Below are positions 20,714 to 30,108 of a stretch of 64,000 nt of DNA, one piece after another. Within the stretch, counting starts at the first letter, position 1. Each line of letters begins with the position of its first letter. Both the position numbers and the translations under genes were made by a program. The notes beneath the pieces were generated by a model. It searched no databases. It was not told the origin of the DNA and saw only the letters and a program-made list of their open reading frames with translations. The DNA is from Roseobacter fucihabitans (GTDB lineage Bacteria; Pseudomonadota; Alphaproteobacteria; Rhodobacterales; Rhodobacteraceae). The stretch spans positions 3,564,501-3,628,500 of the forward strand of contig NZ_CP143423.1 in the NCBI RefSeq assembly GCF_014337925.2, given 5' to 3'.

Positions 20714-21186
20714 CAGCCCCTCCCGGTCGAGCCGAACCCACCGGCCCCGCGTTCGGTTTCGCCCAATGCGGTGACGCTTGCGAAATCGGCCTGCACCACG
20801 GGGGCCAGAACGAGCTGCGCGATGCGCATACCGTGGGTTATCTCAACCGTTTTCTGCCCACCGTTCAGCAATATGATGCCGACCGGTCCGCGATAATCAC
20901 TGTCGATGGTGCCGGGACTGTTCAACAGCATCACCCCATGTTTCAGCGCCAATCCGGATCGCGGGCGTATCTGTATTTCATAACCAGGCGGGATTTCCAT
21001 GCAAAGACCCGAAGGGATCAGAACCCTTTGACCCGGCGCAATGCTCACGGTGCCATCGGGCAGATTTGCACGCACATCCGCACCCGCCGCCCCCGCGGTC
21101 TGATAGCTTGGCAAGCCCAGCGTTTCATCCGCCCCCTGCACCCATGACACCTTAACCTGCACCACTTTTGCGCCCCCCTGGCTCAC
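20713..21186 (-). CDS. dut: Deoxyuridine 5'-triphosphate nucleotidohydrolase
   Basis: Trimeric dUTPase, 157 residues, which hydrolyses dUTP to dUMP and keeps uracil out of DNA. All five motifs are visible: [50 protein letters not shown] and the C-terminal P-loop-like [12 protein letters not shown]. The frame begins with GTG at 21186, three bases after the coaBC stop. A second GTG at 21165 has a better AGGGGGG site 7 bases upstream and may be the true start (150 residues). Confidence 0.95.
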   Translation of the reverse strand: MSQGGAKVVQVKVSWVQGADETLGLPSYQTAGAAGADVRANLPDGTVSIAPGQRVLIPSGLCMEIPPGYEIQIRPRSGLALKHGVMLLNSPGTIDSDYRGPVGIILLNGGQKTVEITHGMRIAQLVLAPVVQADFASVTALGETERGAGGFGSTGRG

Positions 21187-21189
21187 GTT

Positions 21190-22383
21190 TCAGGCCAATG
21201 CCTGCGAAATGCGGTCCGCAAGGCGCTTGGCGACCTCGGTCTTGCTCATTTTGGGCCAGTTCTCGCAGCCTTTGTCGTCGATCACGATCACGGTGTTCTC
21301 AGTGCCGCCCATGACGCCGCTGCCCGTTGAGACATCATTGGCCACAATCCAGTCGCACCCCTTTCGAAGGCGTTTTGCCGTTGCATTCTCGATCACGTCA
21401 TGCGTTTCCGCCGCAAAGCCGATCACCAGGCGCGGACGGTTTTCTGCGGCCTGCGCCACCTGTCGCAAAATATCCGGGTTCTCTGCAAATTCCAGACGGG
21501 GCATAACGTCTTTGGACTTTTTGAGTTTGCGATCACTTGCGTCGGCCACACGCCAATCCGCAACCGCCGCTGCGAAGACACCGGCATCAACCGGCAACGC
21601 ATCCTCGACCGCGCCCAGCATTTCCTGTGCCGTTTGAACTCTGATGACCTCCACGCCCTCGGGGGGGGCCACATCCGCCGGGCCGGTCACGAAAATCACC
21701 TCTGCTCCGAGCGACGCAAGAGCCTGCGCGATGGCGGTGCCTTGCGCGCCAGAAGACCTGTTCGCGATATATCGTACCGGGTCGATGGGTTCATGCGTGG
21801 GCCCGGAGGTTACCAGAATACGCTTGCCAACCAGCGGTCCCGTCGTCAGGCGCGCCGCGATGGCCGCGACAATCTCCAGCGGATCGGCCATGCGGCCCGG
21901 ACCGAATTCACCGCAGGCCATATCGCCACTGTTGGGACCGACAACGTCCACGCCATCATTCCTGAGCGTGGCAAGGTTGCGTTGCGTTGCCGGGTGGTCC
22001 CACATGCGCACATTCATCGCGGGCGCGATTAACACCGGCGTATCGGTCGCCAAAAGCAGCGTACTGGCCAGATCATTGGCCAGACCGCCCGCCATTTTCG
22101 CCATCAAATCCGCTGTTGCAGGGGCGACGACGACAAGATCCGCGACACGGCTCAGTCGGATATGGCCCATCTCCGCCTCATCCGTGAGGTCAAAGAGGTC
22201 GCCGTAGACCTTGGTGCCTGCCAGAGCAGAAACAGAAAGCGGCGTCACGAAAGCCTCGCCCGCCTTGCTCAGAACCGGCGTCACGAGGGCACCGCGCTCG
22301 CGCAAGCGGCGGATCAGGTCAAGCGATTTGAACGCCGCGATACCGCCCCCGATGATCAGCAAAATATGTTTTCCGGTCAGCAT
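21190..22383 (-). CDS. coaBC: Bifunctional phosphopantothenoylcysteine decarboxylase/synthetase
   Basis: This fused enzyme carries out two steps of coenzyme A synthesis. The N-terminal flavin domain (CoaC) starts LLIIGGGIAAFKSLDLIRRL and has PAMNVRMWDHPATQRN and MACGEFGPGRMAD. The C-terminal CoaB domain begins at ILVTSGPTHEPIDPVRYI and has the KLKK motif and ANDVS. At 397 residues it is standard length. It is followed by dut three bases downstream and then by the moeB-like gene, a compact cofactor/nucleotide operon. Confidence 0.97.
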   Translation of the reverse strand: MLTGKHILLIIGGGIAAFKSLDLIRRLRERGALVTPVLSKAGEAFVTPLSVSALAGTKVYGDLFDLTDEAEMGHIRLSRVADLVVVAPATADLMAKMAGGLANDLASTLLLATDTPVLIAPAMNVRMWDHPATQRNLATLRNDGVDVVGPNSGDMACGEFGPGRMADPLEIVAAIAARLTTGPLVGKRILVTSGPTHEPIDPVRYIANRSSGAQGTAIAQALASLGAEVIFVTGPADVAPPEGVEVIRVQTAQEMLGAVEDALPVDAGVFAAAVADWRVADASDRKLKKSKDVMPRLEFAENPDILRQVAQAAENRPRLVIGFAAETHDVIENATAKRLRKGCDWIVANDVSTGSGVMGGTENTVIVIDDKGCENWPKMSKTEVAKRLADRISQALA

Positions 22384-22455
22384 GATGCGCCTTGTTCGGG
22401 AATGAAATCACCGATCAGCATATGCCGAGCCGGGGGGGACCGCCAGCCCCTCAGA

Positions 22456-23268
22456 TCACCGGAATGCGTCACAGGGATCGCCGCGATTAACCTCGGAGCC
22501 ATCGACGGTGCTATCAAACCCCCCGTCGGGCATGCGGCCACCCTCGCCCTGCCCTATCGAAAACACCGCGGTATCCGGCGATGCCTGCTGCAACAGGAAT
22601 GGCGCGCCCCAGTCCGCGCGTGCATGGCCATTGCCGGTGATCACAACGACAGGCCCTCCGGTATCTCGCAGCGCCTGCAATGCCGTGCGCGCCAGAACCG
22701 CATCCCGCAGGCGTTGGACCGATACCATCATGGGCAGGAGGTCTTTTGGCAGCGCATCACAATGGGCGATGCGTTGGAGCTCCTCGCGTTGGTTCTGATG
22801 TTCGGGGGGCAAGGGCGCGTCCAGCCCGAACCGCTGCGCGTCCTGCACCCCCAGGGCTTCCTCCAGGGGTGCCTCCATGAGCGCGCGCACCTGCTCGCGC
22901 GGCACGCCAGCGCCATAGATTGCCGCATCCGGGGCTGCTGCGAAAATCGGATAATACATCGCAAAATCCGGCCAGCCGGAGGTTTCCCATGCCAAGGCCG
23001 CCGATAGCGCTTCTTGTGTGGCCCGATTTTGCGGCGTGACGGCGGCGGCCTGTTCCGGTGTCAGCATCTCAAAAACCAACGCGGCAGGGGTCAGGGCGTT
23101 GGTCCAATCCGCCTGAAGCGCATGATGGCCCGGATTGTCATGCTGCTCCCCCAGAAAGACCACCTGCGCGGTGGCGGTTTCGGTGGGCAACGCCTGCGCA
23201 AACGCAGAGGGAGCGGCCAAACTGACCGCTCCAAAGCTCAGACATAAAAGGTATCTATGCCAGATCAC
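22456..23268 (-). CDS. ChaN-family (haem-regulatory/EreA-TIKI fold) periplasmic protein
   Basis: A 270-residue protein with an N-terminal signal peptide (hydrophobic LCLSFGAVSLAAPSAFAQ). The family motifs FLGEQHDNPGHH and TGNGHARADWGAPFLL place it in the ChaN/PhuW group, which is linked to haem or iron uptake in some bacteria. No lipobox cysteine is visible, so it is probably soluble in the periplasm. Translation starts with GTG overlapping the rpoH2 stop by 4 bases, so expression is coupled to the sigma factor. That suggests a stress-linked role, but the substrate is not known. Confidence 0.8.
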   Translation of the reverse strand: MIWHRYLLCLSFGAVSLAAPSAFAQALPTETATAQVVFLGEQHDNPGHHALQADWTNALTPAALVFEMLTPEQAAAVTPQNRATQEALSAALAWETSGWPDFAMYYPIFAAAPDAAIYGAGVPREQVRALMEAPLEEALGVQDAQRFGLDAPLPPEHQNQREELQRIAHCDALPKDLLPMMVSVQRLRDAVLARTALQALRDTGGPVVVITGNGHARADWGAPFLLQQASPDTAVFSIGQGEGGRMPDGGFDSTVDGSEVNRGDPCDAFR

Positions 23269-24143
23269 ATCAGGAAATGATGAACTTCACGGGATTGGTT
23301 TTCCAGTGACTTTCGCATCTTTCCGAAGGCTGCCGCTTCAAGTTGGCGCACGCGCTCTTTACTCAAGGACAACTCTTGTCCCAGGCTCTCCAGGGTGCGG
23401 GGCTGATCGCGCAGCTTGCGTTCGCGCACGATGAACCTTTCCCGCTCGTTCAAATCGTTCATCGCCTGGAGCAACCATGCACGCAATTGTTCCGTGTCAT
23501 GGCGGTGTTCAACGGTTTCGGCGGCTTGCTCGCTGTCATCCTCAAGCGCATCAATCCATTCGCGCCCTTCATCCTCGGTCGACTGCGTCGCATTCAGCGA
23601 ATAATCTGAGCCTGACAAGCGACCTTCCATCATCTCTACGTCGTGCAGAGGCACGCCGATTTCGGTCGAGATCATCTGGCGCAGTTGATGGCGATCAAGC
23701 GTCTGGCCTGCGGCAGCGCTTTCGCGCTCCAACCGGGCCTGGACGCGGCGCATATTGAAAAACAACGACTTTTGCGAGGAGGTGGAGCCCGTGCGTACCA
23801 TGGACCAATTGCGCATCACATGGTCCTGAATGGAGGCTTTGATCCACCAGACCGCATAGGTCGAAAAACGCACCCCCCGATCGGGGTCGAACTTATCCGC
23901 CGCCTTCATCAGGCCAAGCCCTGCTTCCTGTATGAGATCATTCATAGGTGCGCCGTAGCGTTTGAACTTGGACGCCATGGAAATGGCCAGACGCATGTAG
24001 GCCGTGATCAACCGGTGCAGTGATTTTTCGCACCGTTCGTCGCGCCAAGCATAGGCCAGACGCAGTTCCGTCTCGGCGTCCAGCAGCTCCGCTTTCATCG
24101 CCGTGCGCGACAGGTTCATTTCTCTTGCAGTATCCAAAGCCAT
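23265..24143 (-). CDS. rpoH2: RNA polymerase sigma-32-type factor (RpoH2-like)
   Basis: A 292-residue group 3 heat-shock/oxidative-stress sigma factor. Region 2 reads NDLIQEAGLGLMKAADKFDPDRG, then FSTYAVWWIKASIQDHVMRNW, and the RpoH box QKSLFFNMRR is intact. Region 4 ends with the helix-turn-helix TLESLGQELSLSKERVRQLEAAAFGKMR. Rhodobacterales usually have two RpoH paralogs, and the divergent sequence suggests the singlet-oxygen-linked RpoH2; this is inference. The ATG at 24143 has GGGAGA 6 bases upstream; an earlier TTG at 24158 would lie on that ribosome-binding site. It is coupled to the ChaN-like gene. Confidence 0.9.
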   Translation of the reverse strand: MALDTAREMNLSRTAMKAELLDAETELRLAYAWRDERCEKSLHRLITAYMRLAISMASKFKRYGAPMNDLIQEAGLGLMKAADKFDPDRGVRFSTYAVWWIKASIQDHVMRNWSMVRTGSTSSQKSLFFNMRRVQARLERESAAAGQTLDRHQLRQMISTEIGVPLHDVEMMEGRLSGSDYSLNATQSTEDEGREWIDALEDDSEQAAETVEHRHDTEQLRAWLLQAMNDLNERERFIVRERKLRDQPRTLESLGQELSLSKERVRQLEAAAFGKMRKSLENQSREVHHFLM

Positions 24144-24239
24144 CGCGACATCTCCCAATCAGATGAAGCACACCTTGCCGTGTACATTGGTAGTGTTACG
24201 CACCATACATGCGATTGGTTCACCTTAAAGGTTGAGAAA

Positions 24240-24761
24240 ATGTTGCCAAAACTTACGCTGGTGCTGGGAGGGGCCGCCTCGGGCAAATCTCTCTGGGCCG
24301 AAAACCACTTGTTAACCAATTGTTTAGAACCTGTTTACCTTGCGACATCACGGATTTTCGATGACGAAATAAAAATGCGCATAGAGGTGCATAAATCGCG
24401 CAGAAATGACCCATGGCGCACCTGTGAGGCAGATTTGGACCTAAGCCCCGTCCTGTTCGGCCTCAAACCCGATCAAGGCGTTCTGATCGATTGCGCCACA
24501 ATGTGGCTTAGCAATCAGATGTTGGACGGATGTGACCTTACAGATGCCCAAAGCGCCCTGCTTGATGCGGTGGCGACATGCCGCGCGCCCGTGATCATCG
24601 TGTCGAACGAGGTTGGTCACGGGATCGTACCGGATAACGCTCTGGCGCGCGCCTTTCGAGAGGCGCAGGGGCGTCTGAATATCGCACTGGCGGCGCAGGC
24701 GAATGTGGCCGTCATGGTCACGGCGGGTCTGCCCACGGTCTTGAAAGGGCAGATATCATGA
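24240..24761 (+). CDS. cobU: Adenosylcobinamide kinase/adenosylcobinamide-phosphate guanylyltransferase
   Basis: A 173-residue CobU/CobP enzyme that phosphorylates adenosylcobinamide and attaches GMP in the assembly of the cobalamin nucleotide loop. Motifs are the P-loop VLGGAASGKSLWAE, the HKSRR segment carrying the guanylylated His region, CATMWLSNQ and SNEVGHGIVPDNALAR. The ATG at 24240 is preceded by GGTTGAGA. It overlaps the next gene by 4 bases. No other cobalamin genes are in the window and no cobalamin riboswitch is evident upstream. Confidence 0.93.
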   Translation: MLPKLTLVLGGAASGKSLWAENHLLTNCLEPVYLATSRIFDDEIKMRIEVHKSRRNDPWRTCEADLDLSPVLFGLKPDQGVLIDCATMWLSNQMLDGCDLTDAQSALLDAVATCRAPVIIVSNEVGHGIVPDNALARAFREAQGRLNIALAAQANVAVMVTAGLPTVLKGQIS

Positions 24762-25339
24762 CGACATGGCATTGGGTGCGCCACGGCCCCACGCATGAAA
24801 AGAACTTTGTCGGCTGGCGTGATGTCCCCGCCGATCTGTCGGACAAGGATCACATCCAACGGCTGCGCGCCATTCTGCCGGATCGCGGGCTTTTGGTGTC
24901 ATCTGATCTGATCCGGGCGTCGGCGACCGGCGATGCCATCGAAGGCGGCGACCACACCCGATTGCCCAACGCGCCGGACATTCGGGAATTCAATTTCGGG
25001 GTCTGGGATGGCATGCATTTCAGCGCCGTTGCGCAGCGTGATCCTGATTTGAGCCGCGCCTATTGGGAAAACCCCGGCGATGTCGCCCCCCCCGAAGGAG
25101 AGAGTTGGAACGCAGCCGCGGCGCGCGTGAACCGGTTCGTCGATGAGATCAACACGGCCCACCCGGAGGCGGATGTGATCGCCGTGGCCCATATCGGCGT
25201 GATCCTGACGCAGGTGCAGCGCGGTTTGGGGGTCAGTGCCTATGACGCGCTGTCTCATACAATCGACAACCTGTCCGTGACGCGCATCCGCTGGCGGGCG
25301 GGGGTCGCATCGGTGGACGTGATCAATCATTCTGCGTGA
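24758..25339 (+). CDS. Histidine phosphatase family protein (alpha-ribazole phosphatase-like)
   Basis: A 193-residue member of the phosphoglycerate mutase/acid phosphatase branch. The catalytic RHG motif is in WVRHGPTHEKN, the second Arg in SSDLIRASATGDAI, the Glu in REFNFGVWDGM and the second His in VIAVAHIGVI. The ATGA overlap with cobU suggests that it removes the phosphate from alpha-ribazole phosphate or adenosylcobalamin phosphate (CobC role), though the family is broad and this is a contextual guess. Confidence 0.82.
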   Translation: MTTWHWVRHGPTHEKNFVGWRDVPADLSDKDHIQRLRAILPDRGLLVSSDLIRASATGDAIEGGDHTRLPNAPDIREFNFGVWDGMHFSAVAQRDPDLSRAYWENPGDVAPPEGESWNAAAARVNRFVDEINTAHPEADVIAVAHIGVILTQVQRGLGVSAYDALSHTIDNLSVTRIRWRAGVASVDVINHSA

Positions 25340-25398
25340 TCTGCGCCGTCACAATTCATTGTTTGATGGCCTGCGGGCATCGGGTCTAGGCTCGTGCG

Positions 25399-26079
25399 AT
25401 GACATATGACCTTTATATCGGTGATCGCACCTTCTCCAGCTGGTCCTTGCGCGGCTGGCTGATGTTGGAAAAATTCGGCCTGCCGTGCCGGGTGAATATG
25501 GTTGGCCTCTATGCAGGCACCATGACAGAGGATCTCGCGGCTCTGGCCCCCGCGCGCCTGGTTCCCGCGCTCAGGACGCCCGAGGGCGATATCCTTGGTG
25601 AATCCCTCGCCATGGCCGAAACGCTGGCGGAACGGCACCCCGATGCCGGGTTGTGGCCGACGGATGCGCGGTTGCGCGCCCGCGCAAGGTGGCTTTGCGC
25701 CGAAATGACCGCCGGCTTTTCCGCCTTGCGCGGGGCCTGCCCGATGCAACTGCAACATGTGAACGTGGGGTTTGAGGCACACCAGGACGTTTTGGCGGAT
25801 CTCGCCCGCCTCGAGACGATCTGGAACAGCGCCCGCGACCTGGCGGGTGCACCCGACGGTTGGCTGTTTGGGGCCTACAGCCTTGCGGATGTGTTTTACG
25901 CCCCCGTGGCCGCGCGGATCATCGGGTATGATTTGCCCGTGTCAGAGGCGGCGCGCGCCTATTGCCGCGCCACAATCGCGGATCCCGCCTTCAAGGCGTG
26001 GCGCGCGGAGGGCCTCAAAACCACCTATGACCCCTTCCCCTATCCCACAACCGGGTCCACGCGCGATTGGCCCGTTTAA
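25399..26079 (+). CDS. Glutathione S-transferase family protein
   Basis: A 226-residue cytosolic GST. The N-terminal thioredoxin-fold domain reads YDLYIGDRTFSSWSLRGWLMLEKFGLP, with the probable catalytic Ser in the FSSWS turn, followed by the glutathione-binding PARLVPALRTPEGDILGESLAMAE region. The C-terminal helical domain contains LFGAYSLADVFYAPVAARI. It resembles the YfcF/MaiA-like bacterial GSTs. It follows the phosphatase gene by 59 bases and may have its own promoter. Confidence 0.88.
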   Translation: MTYDLYIGDRTFSSWSLRGWLMLEKFGLPCRVNMVGLYAGTMTEDLAALAPARLVPALRTPEGDILGESLAMAETLAERHPDAGLWPTDARLRARARWLCAEMTAGFSALRGACPMQLQHVNVGFEAHQDVLADLARLETIWNSARDLAGAPDGWLFGAYSLADVFYAPVAARIIGYDLPVSEAARAYCRATIADPAFKAWRAEGLKTTYDPFPYPTTGSTRDWPV

Positions 26080-26161
26080 GCGCTTGGCTTACCTTTCGCG
26101 GTTAACCTTTCATAAACACCCCTCACGTACCGATTAACCTTAATCGGTCGGAGGGTTTATC

Positions 26162-27676
26162 TTGATATCACTGGCACATTCCGTTGCGTTTCGCGGTGTC
26201 GAGGCCTGTCTGGTCGAAGTGCAATGCTCGCTCTCTCCCGGCCTGCCGGGGTTCAGCATCGTGGGCCTGCCCGATAAGGCCGTGTCCGAAGCCAAAGAGC
26301 GCGTGCGCGCGGCGCTATCCTGCATGGCCATCGCCTTTCCCTCCAAGAAGGTCACGATCAACCTCAGCCCCGCAGACCTGCCCAAGGAGGGCAGCCACTT
26401 TGACCTGCCGATTGCGCTGTCCCTGCTGGCCGCGCTCGAGATCATTCCGCCCGACTCCAGCCAATCCATCGTCGCCTTGGGCGAATTGTCACTCGATGGC
26501 AAAATCGTGCCTGTGACCGGTGCCCTGCCCGCCGCCATGACCGCCGCTTCTGAGGGTCTGATGCTGCTCTGCCCCGAAGCCTGCGGCAAGGAGGCCGCCT
26601 GGGTCAGCGACGCCAATGTGATCGCCGCGCGCACTCTGGGCGACGTCGTGCGCCATTTCAGCGGCCAGGTGCCAATTGCGCCCGCGCAGCCGGGCGAAGT
26701 GCCAACCTCTCCCCTCTCCAAAGACCTGTCCGAAGTCAAAGGGCAGGAACGCGCCAAACGCGCACTGGAAATAGCCGCGGCTGGCCGCCATCACATCATC
26801 TTTGTCGGCACGCCTGGGTCCGGAAAATCCATGCTGGCGCAACGTCTCCCCGGCATTTTGCCGCCTATGACCGCGCTCGAGGCACTTGAAACCTCGATGA
26901 TCCACTCCATCGCCGGCGAATTGGACGAAGGCGGCATCTCGCGTGACCGCCCGTTTCGCGACCCGCATCATACCTCCTCCATGGCCGCGATCATCGGCGG
27001 TGGGCGCATGGCCAAGCCGGGCGAGGTATCCCTGGCCCATAACGGCGTGCTCTTCATGGATGAATTTCCGGAATATCCGCGCAACGTGCTGGAAACGCTG
27101 CGCCAACCGCTGGAAACCGCCGAAGTCATGGTCTCACGCGCCAACGCCCATGTCCGCTACCCCTGTCGCTTCATGCTGGTGGCGGCTGCGAACCCCTGCA
27201 AATGCGGCTATCTACCGGACCCTGAACGCGCCTGCGCCCGCGTTCCCAAATGTGGTGCGGATTATCTCGGTCGCATTTCCGGCCCGCTGATGGACCGCTT
27301 CGATCTGCGCGTGGACGTGCCGCCCGTCGCCTACCGTGATCTGGATCTCCCCGCCAACGGTGAAAAATCCGCAACGATTGCCGCACGTGTCGCAACGGCC
27401 CGCGCGGTACAACAGGCGCGGTTTGGCGAGCGGGCAGACATGCGCACGAATGCCGATGCCGAAGGCGAGGCTTTGGAACAGATCGCCACGCCCGACCCGG
27501 AAGGGCGGGATTTGCTGCTGCGCGCGGCGGAGAAATTTAACCTCTCCGCGCGCGGCTACCACCGCGTCATGCGCGTGGCGCGCACCATCGCCGATCTGGA
27601 TGGTTCGGAACCCGTGCGCCGCCCCCATATCGCCGAAGCGATCAGCTTCCGCCTGGTCAGCCCCGTGGATGCCTAA
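26162..27676 (+). CDS. YifB-family Mg-chelatase-like AAA ATPase (ComM-like)
   Basis: A 504-residue protein of the ComM/YifB family, hexameric helicases that drive branch migration when foreign DNA is integrated by natural transformation. The N-terminal Lon-like S5 domain carries [28 protein letters not shown]. The AAA core has Walker [21 protein letters not shown] and Walker [16 protein letters not shown], followed by a cysteine-containing [10 protein letters not shown] segment and a C-terminal helical lid. Translation starts with TTG at 26162, supported by CGGAGG about 8 bases upstream. It ends in a 4-base convergent overlap with gshB. Confidence 0.93.
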   Translation: MISLAHSVAFRGVEACLVEVQCSLSPGLPGFSIVGLPDKAVSEAKERVRAALSCMAIAFPSKKVTINLSPADLPKEGSHFDLPIALSLLAALEIIPPDSSQSIVALGELSLDGKIVPVTGALPAAMTAASEGLMLLCPEACGKEAAWVSDANVIAARTLGDVVRHFSGQVPIAPAQPGEVPTSPLSKDLSEVKGQERAKRALEIAAAGRHHIIFVGTPGSGKSMLAQRLPGILPPMTALEALETSMIHSIAGELDEGGISRDRPFRDPHHTSSMAAIIGGGRMAKPGEVSLAHNGVLFMDEFPEYPRNVLETLRQPLETAEVMVSRANAHVRYPCRFMLVAAANPCKCGYLPDPERACARVPKCGADYLGRISGPLMDRFDLRVDVPPVAYRDLDLPANGEKSATIAARVATARAVQQARFGERADMRTNADAEGEALEQIATPDPEGRDLLLRAAEKFNLSARGYHRVMRVARTIADLDGSEPVRRPHIAEAISFRLVSPVDA

Positions 27677-28608
27677 GCGCGCCGCGCTTCAATGGCTTCC
27701 CAAATCTTGGCGGCGATATTGACCCCGTCAAAGCGTTCCAATTCCTGAATGCCGGTGGGGGATGTTACATTGATCTCCGTCAGATACTCCCCGATCACGT
27801 CGATTCCGACGAAAACCTGACCCTTTTCCTTTAACAACGGCCCAATCCGCGCACAAATCTCAAGATCGCGTTCCGACAGACCGATTTTCTCGGGCCGACC
27901 TCCCACATGCATGTTCGAGCGCGTCTCGCCAGCCGCAGGCACGCGGTTGATCGCCCCCACAGGCTCGCCCTCAACCAGAATCACGCGCTTGTCGCCCTTG
28001 GCGACATCCGGCAGGAACTTCTGCACGATCAAAGGCTCGCGCGAAAAGCTGACAAATAATTCATGCAAGGATGACAGGTTACGATCATTCGCATCCAACC
28101 TAAAAACCCCTGCGCCGCCGTTGCCATAGAGCGGTTTCAGAATGATATCGCCATGCTTTTCCTTGAACGCCTTGATGGTGCTCAGATCACGCGCAATGCT
28201 CGTCGGCGGTGTCAGATCCGGGAAATCCAGAACGAGCAGTTTTTCCGGATAATTACGGACCCAAAACGGGTCATTGACGACCAATGTCCCCGGCGCCAGG
28301 CGGTCCAGAAGATGCGTTGACGTAATGTAATGCATGTCAAACGGCGGGTCCTGACGCAGCCAGACCACATCGAAATCCGCCAGATCAACCTCGCGCGCAT
28401 GTCCCAGCTGCGCGTGATCGCCCTGCACGCGCTGAACCCGCAGGTCATGACCGCGCGCCGTGATCCGCCCTTCCTGATAAGCCAGATGATCGGGCGAGTA
28501 GAAAAACAACTCATGCCCTCGGGCCTGCGCCTCTTCGGCGAGCCGAAATGAGCTGTCCGCGTTGATATTCACGTCCCCGATGGGGTCCATCTGAAAGGCG
28601 ATTTTCAT
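27673..28608 (-). CDS. gshB: Glutathione synthetase
   Basis: A 311-residue ATP-grasp enzyme that joins gamma-glutamylcysteine and glycine. It starts with the family signature [20 protein letters not shown], with [10 protein letters not shown] in the flexible loop and the ATP/Mg segment [21 protein letters not shown] near the end. The ATG at 28608 gives the canonical N-terminus; a longer frame exists but is unlikely. Downstream it overlaps the 3' end of the yifB gene by 4 bases on the opposite strand. Confidence 0.96.
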   Translation of the reverse strand: MKIAFQMDPIGDVNINADSSFRLAEEAQARGHELFFYSPDHLAYQEGRITARGHDLRVQRVQGDHAQLGHAREVDLADFDVVWLRQDPPFDMHYITSTHLLDRLAPGTLVVNDPFWVRNYPEKLLVLDFPDLTPPTSIARDLSTIKAFKEKHGDIILKPLYGNGGAGVFRLDANDRNLSSLHELFVSFSREPLIVQKFLPDVAKGDKRVILVEGEPVGAINRVPAAGETRSNMHVGGRPEKIGLSERDLEICARIGPLLKEKGQVFVGIDVIGEYLTEINVTSPTGIQELERFDGVNIAAKIWEAIEARRA

Positions 28609-28781
28609 GGCCACTCCTGCTTTGATGGCCCATAGATGACCCAAGGCCTGCAAAGGTGCAATGGCTGCCGCACACTGCTCTTTGGCGTTTCCGAAAAACG
28701 CAAAGCACTCAACACCGCCTGAAATCAGAACTTTTGATGTGTGAACCGACCGGCGCGATCTAAGGCACGCCGGGAAACGCC

Positions 28782-29162
28782 CTAGATCTCACCAAATGCA
28801 TTCTCGATGATCTGAATATCGCCCTGACCATCCACCAGCGCCACATCAAAACGCGCCTCACTCAGTGCACCGAGGGGCTGCGTGCCGAGGAACTCCTCGG
28901 CACTGGCGTAAATCCGTTGTATCTGGCGGGGGCCAATGCGAAGCGCTGCACCGGCAAAATGCCGAGCGTGCTTCACTTCCACAAAGACGAAACCGTCGCC
29001 ATTCTGCAGGATCAGATCAATTTCACCGCCCTGACCGCGCCACCTTTCCTGCAACAGCCCGTAGCCCCGCCGCTCATAATCACGCGCGACGGCCTCCTCA
29101 GAAGCCGCGCCTGCGTGATAGGAGGTCTGCCCTTTCAGCGCACGCTGAGCCACTTGCGTCAT
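28782..29162 (-). CDS. yraN: YraN-family (UPF0102) nuclease-fold protein
   Basis: A 126-residue protein with the restriction-endonuclease-like motifs of UPF0102: an E-E-x-A helix at the start, the [20 protein letters not shown] core (Asp and E-x-K pattern) and a C-terminal RFDVALVD strand. The biochemical role is not established in the family. Start ATG 29162 lies 5 bases after the rsmI stop, and the rsmI-yraN-gshB order with lpoA divergent is a conserved neighbourhood in proteobacteria. Confidence 0.88.
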   Translation of the reverse strand: MTQVAQRALKGQTSYHAGAASEEAVARDYERRGYGLLQERWRGQGGEIDLILQNGDGFVFVEVKHARHFAGAALRIGPRQIQRIYASAEEFLGTQPLGALSEARFDVALVDGQGDIQIIENAFGEI

Positions 29163-29166
29163 GCAA

Positions 29167-30024
29167 TCATCCTTTGGCAAGCTCCAACGCCAGTTGATAG
29201 ACTTGGCGCCGGGGCAGGTTATGGGCTTTGGACACCAAATCCACGGCATCGCGCATTGTGGTGCTGGCCAAAGCCTGCGTCAGGTCCGATTTTAGGCTGT
29301 CTTGACTAACAGAGTCTGAACGGCCGCGATCCACAAGGACGACCACCTCGCCCTTAACCGATTGCTGGGCATATTGCTCGGCAAGCTCCGCCAGAGTACC
29401 TCGCCGGACCTCTTCGAACTTCTTGGTCAACTCCCGACAAACCACGGCCTTCCGCTCGCTGCCCAAAACCGACGCGGCATCCGCCAGCATCGCGCCCAGA
29501 CGCTTGGGGGATTCGTAAAACACCAAGGTTCCGGGTACCTCGCGCAAGGCCTCAAGCCCGCTGCGCCGTGCCGTCTTGGCGTTGGGCAGGAAGCCGGAGA
29601 AATAAAACGCATCCGTCGGCAAACCGGCCAGTACCAGCGCCGTGAGGATCGCCGATGGACCGGGCGCACAGGTCACCATGCACCCGGCCTCCCCCGCCGC
29701 ACGGCTCAACTCAAAACCCGGATCGGCGATCAGGGGCATTCCCGCCTCGGAGGCATAGGCCACCGATTTACCCGCCGCCACCGCCTCCAACAGACGTTTT
29801 ATCACGCCCGTCCCCGAATGATCATGCAGCGCCGCAAGGTTGCGCCCGGCCAGTGGCACGCCGTGAATATCCATCAACCGGCGCAGGCTTCGGGTGTCTT
29901 CGGCGGCCAACACATCTGCCGAGGCAAGCACATCGAGCGCGCGCAACGTGATGTCACGGGCCGTCCCGATCGGCACACCGACGAAATACAGACCCGCGCT
30001 CAATGGCACCTTTTGGAAATTCAA
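29167..30024 (-). CDS. rsmI: 16S rRNA (cytidine1402-2'-O)-methyltransferase
   Basis: A 285-residue SAM-dependent tetrapyrrole-methylase-fold enzyme that methylates C1402 of 16S rRNA. It shows LYFVGVPIGTARDITLRAL, ASADVLAAEDTRSLRRLMDIHGV, the AYASEAGMPLIADPG loop and APGPSAILTALVLAGLPTDAFYFSGFLP. The reading starts with TTG at 30024. It is divergent from the LpoA-like gene, as in the yraL-yraM arrangement. Confidence 0.95.
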   Translation of the reverse strand: MNFQKVPLSAGLYFVGVPIGTARDITLRALDVLASADVLAAEDTRSLRRLMDIHGVPLAGRNLAALHDHSGTGVIKRLLEAVAAGKSVAYASEAGMPLIADPGFELSRAAGEAGCMVTCAPGPSAILTALVLAGLPTDAFYFSGFLPNAKTARRSGLEALREVPGTLVFYESPKRLGAMLADAASVLGSERKAVVCRELTKKFEEVRRGTLAELAEQYAQQSVKGEVVVLVDRGRSDSVSQDSLKSDLTQALASTTMRDAVDLVSKAHNLPRRQVYQLALELAKG

Positions 30025-30108
30025 CGCTGGACCCGCCTTTCGTGACGTTTATGATCACCACAACCGCGCGGAAATGCGCTTTGACCTTGATCGCTGGAGT
30101 ATTCATCC

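Noticed and set aside
24144-24239. Possible cobalamin riboswitch before cobU
   Set aside because: The spacer to rpoH2 is only about 96 bases and I could not see a B12-box-like element.
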